A stretch of DNA of 64,000 nt from Apiospora phragmitis (lineage: Eukaryota; Ascomycota; Sordariomycetes; Amphisphaeriales; Apiosporaceae). Positions 57,895 to 64,000 of the stretch are shown here, in pieces. The stretch spans positions 7,936,001 through 8,000,000 of the forward strand of contig JAQQWL010000011.1 of assembly GCA_038363925.1 (NCBI GenBank), given 5' to 3'. A model generated the notes under the pieces. The model was not told where the DNA came from. It saw only the letters and a list, made by a program, of their open reading frames with translations, and did not search any database. Both the position numbers and the translations under genes were made by a program. Every line of letters starts with the position of its first letter. Position 1 is the stretch's first letter.

Positions 57895-58383
57895 CGTCAG
57901 GGGTATGTATCTGCCGGGATATTTCTGATTGCTTGGGAAAGAAGATGCATCAACAGGGTTCCTAGCAAAGATAGGCCGGCGCTCTTTGGCTGACTGGTCA
58001 CATAGTAGAAAAGAGTTGCATAATTAGAAGTCGTTACGGTGATCGAGGGCCACTGGTACCACACACTCCGCAGAAGTCAAAGGCCTCTCAGCCAAGGGCC
58101 ATACCAAGAATGGAACCGTTTCCATTGTCCTGGAGAAAGCGGCAAATCTTGGCCGCTGGAATTTCGCAAATCACTTTAGCGATGGCGTCCGCTCTTTGGC
58201 GAGTGAGACAATTGGCCGCCATAGTACGTATCCGACCGAACAATCTTGAACAAAGGCGCATACTCGAAACAGGAACAAAGAGCATACTAAAAAGTGGCGC
58301 AAGTCTGCTTGCGGTGGTCAAATTTCATGGGGGGGGGGGGTTGATCTTGCCACGTTATTTTTATTGCATTGCTGGCTGCCAAG
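57895..58383. other. Intergenic region with an 11-G run
   Basis: Holds a run of 11 G at 58330-58340 and probably the promoter or a missing first exon of the Cys-rich membrane protein gene. No gene is recognised. Confidence 0.5.
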
Positions 58384-59534
<1,151 letters not shown>

Positions 59535-62500
59535 GACTGCGCAAATGGGTTGGATATATGAGCAGTTGGGGTGAATTGGAGTCTATTTTCAAGATCTAGA
59601 CGGCTTGGGCTGGTCTTAAACCACCGCAGAGCTTTGCGGCCGACTGAGGCGGATGGGACCGGACGGAGAATTGAGGTATCAGCAGAATCCTCCAATTGGG
59701 GTTCTCTCAGAGCTCCTTAGACCCCCTTAGACTGGATGAACATGGTGATCAAGCCGCCGCCATTTGGAAGGGCAAGGCCAAGACAGTCCTTACTAATAAG
59801 AGCCCCTACGAGCTCGAAAGAATCGTGTTAGTGACTACCCCCCTTGAGCGTGGAGAGGGCCAATTAACTTGAAGCAGGACATTAAACAGGATCGCGGTTG
59901 GACGCAGTTGCTCCACAATTGGCCGAGGACCACATCCTGCGGCGAGTCTCTCTCCGATGGCTGATTAAGTACAGTACGCATCAAACACGACCAGACGGAG
60001 GACATGTTGGATAAATTGTTCATTGTTCACCAGAATATTCCACCAAGCTCCTAAGGGGAATATTTGGTCAAGGCTTTGCAAGCTTAGAGCGGTCGAAGTG
60101 GCCAACTCGCCCATTCGGTCGTTAAAGCCAAGCAGGTGGGCTATCAATAATAGACCCCGCCGGCATTGGAACTGTGGCGCCAGCGAGAGTCGATGGGAGG
60201 AATATCGTTCCACCATTTTGCCATTCCTTCTGCACCATTTTCGACCGGGCCTACTACCCATACGGATCAATGCCTATCAGTTCCACAACACCACGGGAGC
60301 CATCTCAATAGGGGCTTGGCACAACTCGGTATTCCAATGTGAATGTTTTTATTCAATCGACATACATCGTTGACGAGAGTGGGATTGGTTCGCAGGTAAA
60401 CAGGGAGCGACTCATGGGTTTTCAGACGGGCATCTCTCATCTGCTGTAAATTCGCATGATGAAAAGCGAAAAATGTTCGTGTTCAACTTGAGTTTCGACC
60501 AAGGGAAAAGGCAGTCTTCAGAGTATGTAAGTGCGTTCGCCAATATTAGTAATGAGTACCAATGAAGAGGTGTTGGGAGACTTCATCAATCAAGGGATAG
60601 AGCTCTGAGAGGTGCATGTAATCAGAGTTATTAGTGTCATAGTTCTTCTTAGGCTCCTAAGGCGAGCCCAGGTTGGCCTGGATACGCCCGCGGCTTCACT
60701 CACTACCCCACGTGCTACAGATATCAATATCCGTATTCCTGGTCTTCGATAGATTGACCAAATATACCGTACTTCGGCTACGTTCTATATTTATTTTCTC
60801 TATTTATAAGATGTACAGTCAATCAAAAGACTCAAGACATTGCCGGAATGGATTCGATAATCCCTCCCAGCCATCATTTGGATTTGACTGGGGGACCCGT
60901 ATCAATCGTCGATAGCAAATGTTCCTCCAGGGCCAGAGGGCTATTTATTGTCCAGGGGTGGCAGGCTCTAGCAAGGCCGTATCGATTGGCGCACAAGCTA
61001 GGCTAGCAGCCCGTGGCATTCTGGCGCTTTGCTTTTCTTCTTCATAGACGTCAGGCGGTCCACTTGGGCTTCTCATCTGGTCCGTTCACGCGCTGGCGTT
61101 CGGCAGAGGCTTCGGGCTCGGAGCTAGACAATATTTATGATGCCTGCCATTGTATCATTCATCTCGAGATGCCCGTTATTTGCCAGTGATCCTCAACAGG
61201 GCCGACAGAGCCCACAGCACGTGACAGATCTGAGGGAGAAAACGACACCAACATGGGCGCGCATAGGCAAAAGAGAAAGGGTCGCATGTTGTTTCATATG
61301 CGTGAGAAAGAGTCGCAGGTTGAGGGATGAAGGAATATGGGGTGCTGGTTGGAAAGTCTTGACCTGCTTTTTTACCGCCGGACTGAACACCCCAAAGCAG
61401 TAGTCTTGCAGATCAGGCACTAGCGACGGGTGTGTTATCGATGGAGTGTGGCTGGTGAGGTACCACACTTATCGCAGGCCCCAAAACATCAAGGCCGATA
61501 TGCCCACCAATGAATGCCTGTGCTCCTGTAGTGGGATCGTGAAAATATCTTCCAGATTGTTGCCGGCCCAGCCGACTGTTGAAATGAGGCGTGGACCCAA
61601 AGGGAAATTGATGTACCATTTCGTACGAGCGAGACCGAGGTATTTACCGTAACATTTTGTCAATGACCGATGAGACAGATAACTAGAACTTTCTTGAGTC
61701 GAACTCCAAAGTCGTCTGTCTAATTGTCCAAGGTTGCTGGGTGGGCGGGTAGAGGCACCAACCTCAACCTTATCACCAACGCGAAGGTTGGGAAGTACGG
61801 CATTGGATGATTTATAGGTACATACGGCTTTACCTGCTCATGCGACATGGCGAGACCAGCCAAACTTGGCGTTCGTGTTTGAAGTGCTGAGGGAACTTGG
61901 TAGGGAGGGGGTACTGCAGTAGTCCGCATAACCTCCCGCGACCGCCGACAACCCCGACGTTGCATGCAGTCTGTTAGGTAGTCTTACCTCGATTTGCCCG
62001 AATACAGTTATGTAATCAATTGGGCCTTTCCTCACGATGGGGATGGAGATAAAGAATCCCGGTCATGCTCTTCGAAATCAAGAATGATCAACGGTGTGCC
62101 GATTGCACCGATGAGATGATGGATCACGGCAATGCTTTTGGGTGGGAAGATGGGAATGTCGGCTACCACTGGAAACCACCATCCGCACGCTATTGGTCGC
62201 AAGCGTTGCCCGAACTTTCGAAGTCGGACCAAATGTGCCGTCTTGTTTCTGAGCAAAGAGCTTGAGCGCCACCGACAGACAACCTTGAGAATCATCGTCG
62301 TCAAAAGGTAGACAGATAGGTAGGTAGGCTGGTAGGCAAGTAGAGTAGCTCGCTCAATCCAATCCAATGGAAGTTGGGAGAAAGAGCGCTTGCTTGGATG
62401 GCAGATGGCTGGAAGAGACACTCCCTGGTTCCCGCCAGTCCTGCAGCAAAAGCACAAGATTCGATTGGACAGTCAAGTGTTGTCTCTGCCAGGAACCTCG

Positions 62501-63200
62501 TATTCTTGGCGTTCTAACTTTTATCAGCCAAGCGCCCCCTCGCCCTCAGCAGATGGGCAGGGAAGCCGGCACAGAAGCAGTCCGAACAAGGTGCTCTCCA
62601 GCCACTTCTGTCATGGGCTACATGGTACTTGGTGGGTTCATCCTTGTATCGCTAGCACCATTTAGGGCGTACTATTGCAGGGATCCAGACCTAATCCCGG
62701 TCAACGATCGTGACAGCAGCTCCAACTTCCCCATCTCAGGTCTCATCCTCGTCCTCGTCCTCGTCCTCGTCCTCGGCTCGCCGCTCGCCTAGGCCCGGGT
62801 GCATGTTTGGTGTGTGTGAGCGAGCTTGTTGTGCCTTCTCTTGTTATTTCAACCTCTCTCTGCCCTCCCGGTTTCCAATTCTCCTCTGGTTACTGTTTAT
62901 TAACATTTGTGCCTTCCTGTTGATTGTTTCTGAGATCCTTACCACCACCCTCATATCACCTCTAAAAGCAACTACTCCTTCCCAGCGAAGTGGAGAGGGC
63001 CGGCCCAGCATCATAATAATCTGCAAACGAATCTCAAACAGTCAGTCAGTCCACAAACAAACATCACTTGACATCCTTCCCCCCAAGTACATCATACTCC
63101 AATAAAACATCGTCAGTTCCAGTTCGTTCAGCAGATTTGCGACTCTGGGTTAACATATTTTCTACTCTTATTCGCAGACCACTCTCACCCACCCTTCAAC
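59535..63200. other. Gene-free stretch, 3.7 kb
   Basis: No supported gene in either strand. A TCCTCG hexanucleotide repeat (five units) lies at 62745-62774. The last 400 bases are C/T-rich with CA-rich leader sequence, and should be the promoter and 5' leader of the GPI-type protein gene. No terminal repeats or transposon motifs were found. Confidence 0.5.
62745..62774. repeat. TCCTCG tandem repeat
   Basis: Five nearly perfect copies of a 6-base unit, about 430 bases upstream of the GPI-type protein gene. It is likely to be length-polymorphic. Confidence 0.8.
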
Positions 63201-63907
63201 ATGTTCGCCCACAACATCGCCGCCGTCGCGCTCTCCGCGCTGACTGTCGTCTCTGCGACCTCTTCCAACTGGACCTCAATGATGGATCTCAACAAGATCC
63301 CCGTTGGCACGCGTAACGGCTGGTGCCAGGCTCAGCTCAACGCTTGCGACCAAATCTGCAACCCACCTTCCGAGAACTCCTGCGACTTCGTATGTGCTGT
63401 CAAAAACCTCGCCCGATGAAATGCCAAACTAATTCCCTGCGCAGACATCACTGGACTACCAATGCGCCTGTTCTGATGGGTCGGATCCCAAGCTTGGTCA
63501 ATACACTAACACAATCGACTACGTAAGTCACCCTCCAAGCTCGTCGGTATATACTATGAACCATGCTGACTCTGTGTCTCCCTCTGTAGTTCACTTGCCA
63601 AGAGGCCTTCTCGGAATGCATTGCCACCAACGTCGGCAGCAAGACAGGACAAGACAACTGCACCGCTACCATCCATGACAACTGTGGCACGAAGGACCCC
63701 GCTAAGAAGGAGTCGTCCGGCTCTGGTTCTGCTAAGAGCAGCAGCAGCGCTGGCCCCAGCCCCACCAGTGGTGGTTCTTCGCCTGCCTCCCAGACGGCCG
63801 AGTCCTCCGAAAAGCCTAAGAGCGCCGGCGTATCCCTGTCCGCTGTCTCCTACCTCGGCAACGGTGCCGCCGCTCTGGCTGTTGCCGCCTTCGCCCACCT
63901 GATGTAA
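63201..63907 (+). CDS. Small secreted Cys-rich GPI-anchored protein
   Basis: Three exons (63201-63389, 63445-63522, 63590-63907) encode 194 residues without lesion. The signal peptide (MFAHNIAAVALSALTVVSA) is followed by a compact domain with eight or more Cys: GWCQAQLNACDQICNPPSEN, CDF, DYQCACSDGSDPKL, FTCQEAFSECIATNVGS, DNCTATIHDNCG. This C..Q..C...C layout is typical of a fungal family of small GPI-anchored proteins of unknown function. A Ser/Gly/Pro-rich stalk (about 125-165) and a hydrophobic C-terminus (YLGNGAAALAVAAFAHLM) complete a GPI signal. It should be exposed at the cell wall. The promoter is pyrimidine-rich, suggesting high expression. Confidence 0.85.
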
Positions 63908-64000
63908 AGGGGAAAGTTGGTGGCTATTACAAGCAACGGAAGAGCAATGCGGGAATATTTGACATGGAGAAGATTGTGTGTTGTTATTAATTTTTTACAT

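Noticed and set aside
62745..62774. Tandem hexamer repeat as a CRISPR-like array
   Set aside because: There are no spacers; it is a simple microsatellite in a eukaryotic genome.

Overview
The window is nuclear DNA of a filamentous ascomycete (Pezizomycotina, most likely Sordariomycetes). Genes are GC-rich in the third codon position and carry short GT-AG introns (about 50-120 nt) with CTRAC-type branch points. The content is typical of the group: a HET-domain gene, a fungal rhodopsin-like membrane protein, secreted GH18/GH47/GH53 glycoside hydrolases, a tyrosinase and a GPI-anchored Cys-rich protein. No bacterial operons, CRISPR arrays or rRNA genes are seen.

Layout: 1-7.06 kb is almost gene-free apart from a degenerate tRNA-like element. 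7.06-16.3 kb: Cys-rich single-pass membrane protein, NmrA-like reductase, GPI-type chitinase, secreted tyrosinase. 17.9-34.3 kb is the densest part: rhodopsin-like protein broken by a stop, COG5, a decayed HET gene, RMI1-like, a lipocalin-like protein, VPS51, NIF3, BolA, AP-1 beta, a 52-residue membrane microprotein in three exons, and a DEK_C chromatin protein. 37.1-40.3 kb: GH47 mannosidase and a zinc alcohol dehydrogenase. 41.3-49.6 kb is the most coherent metabolic block: an NCS1 nucleobase/hydantoin-type permease divergent from a 1010-residue hydantoinase/oxoprolinase-DUF917 fusion, followed by a decayed allantoate-permease-type MFS transporter. 50.8-63.9 kb: large amidoligase-like protein, 3-beta-HSD-like reductase, second Cys-rich single-pass membrane protein, GH53 galactanase and a small GPI-type protein.

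Two points matter for any reader. First, about half of the genes, including housekeeping ones such as AP-1 beta and NIF3, show one or two single-base frameshifts, mostly at short homopolymers. This looks like uncorrected indels in the assembly rather than mass pseudogenisation. Exon models here are given as spans with those lesions marked. Second, three genes (rhodopsin-like, HET, MFS) instead carry in-frame stop codons or an internal deletion, which looks like genuine decay and is compatible with RIP-type C-to-T changes.

The best candidates for interesting biology are the NCS1/hydantoinase-DUF917 pair and the amidoligase-like protein. All function calls rest on motif recognition by eye. No search was run.
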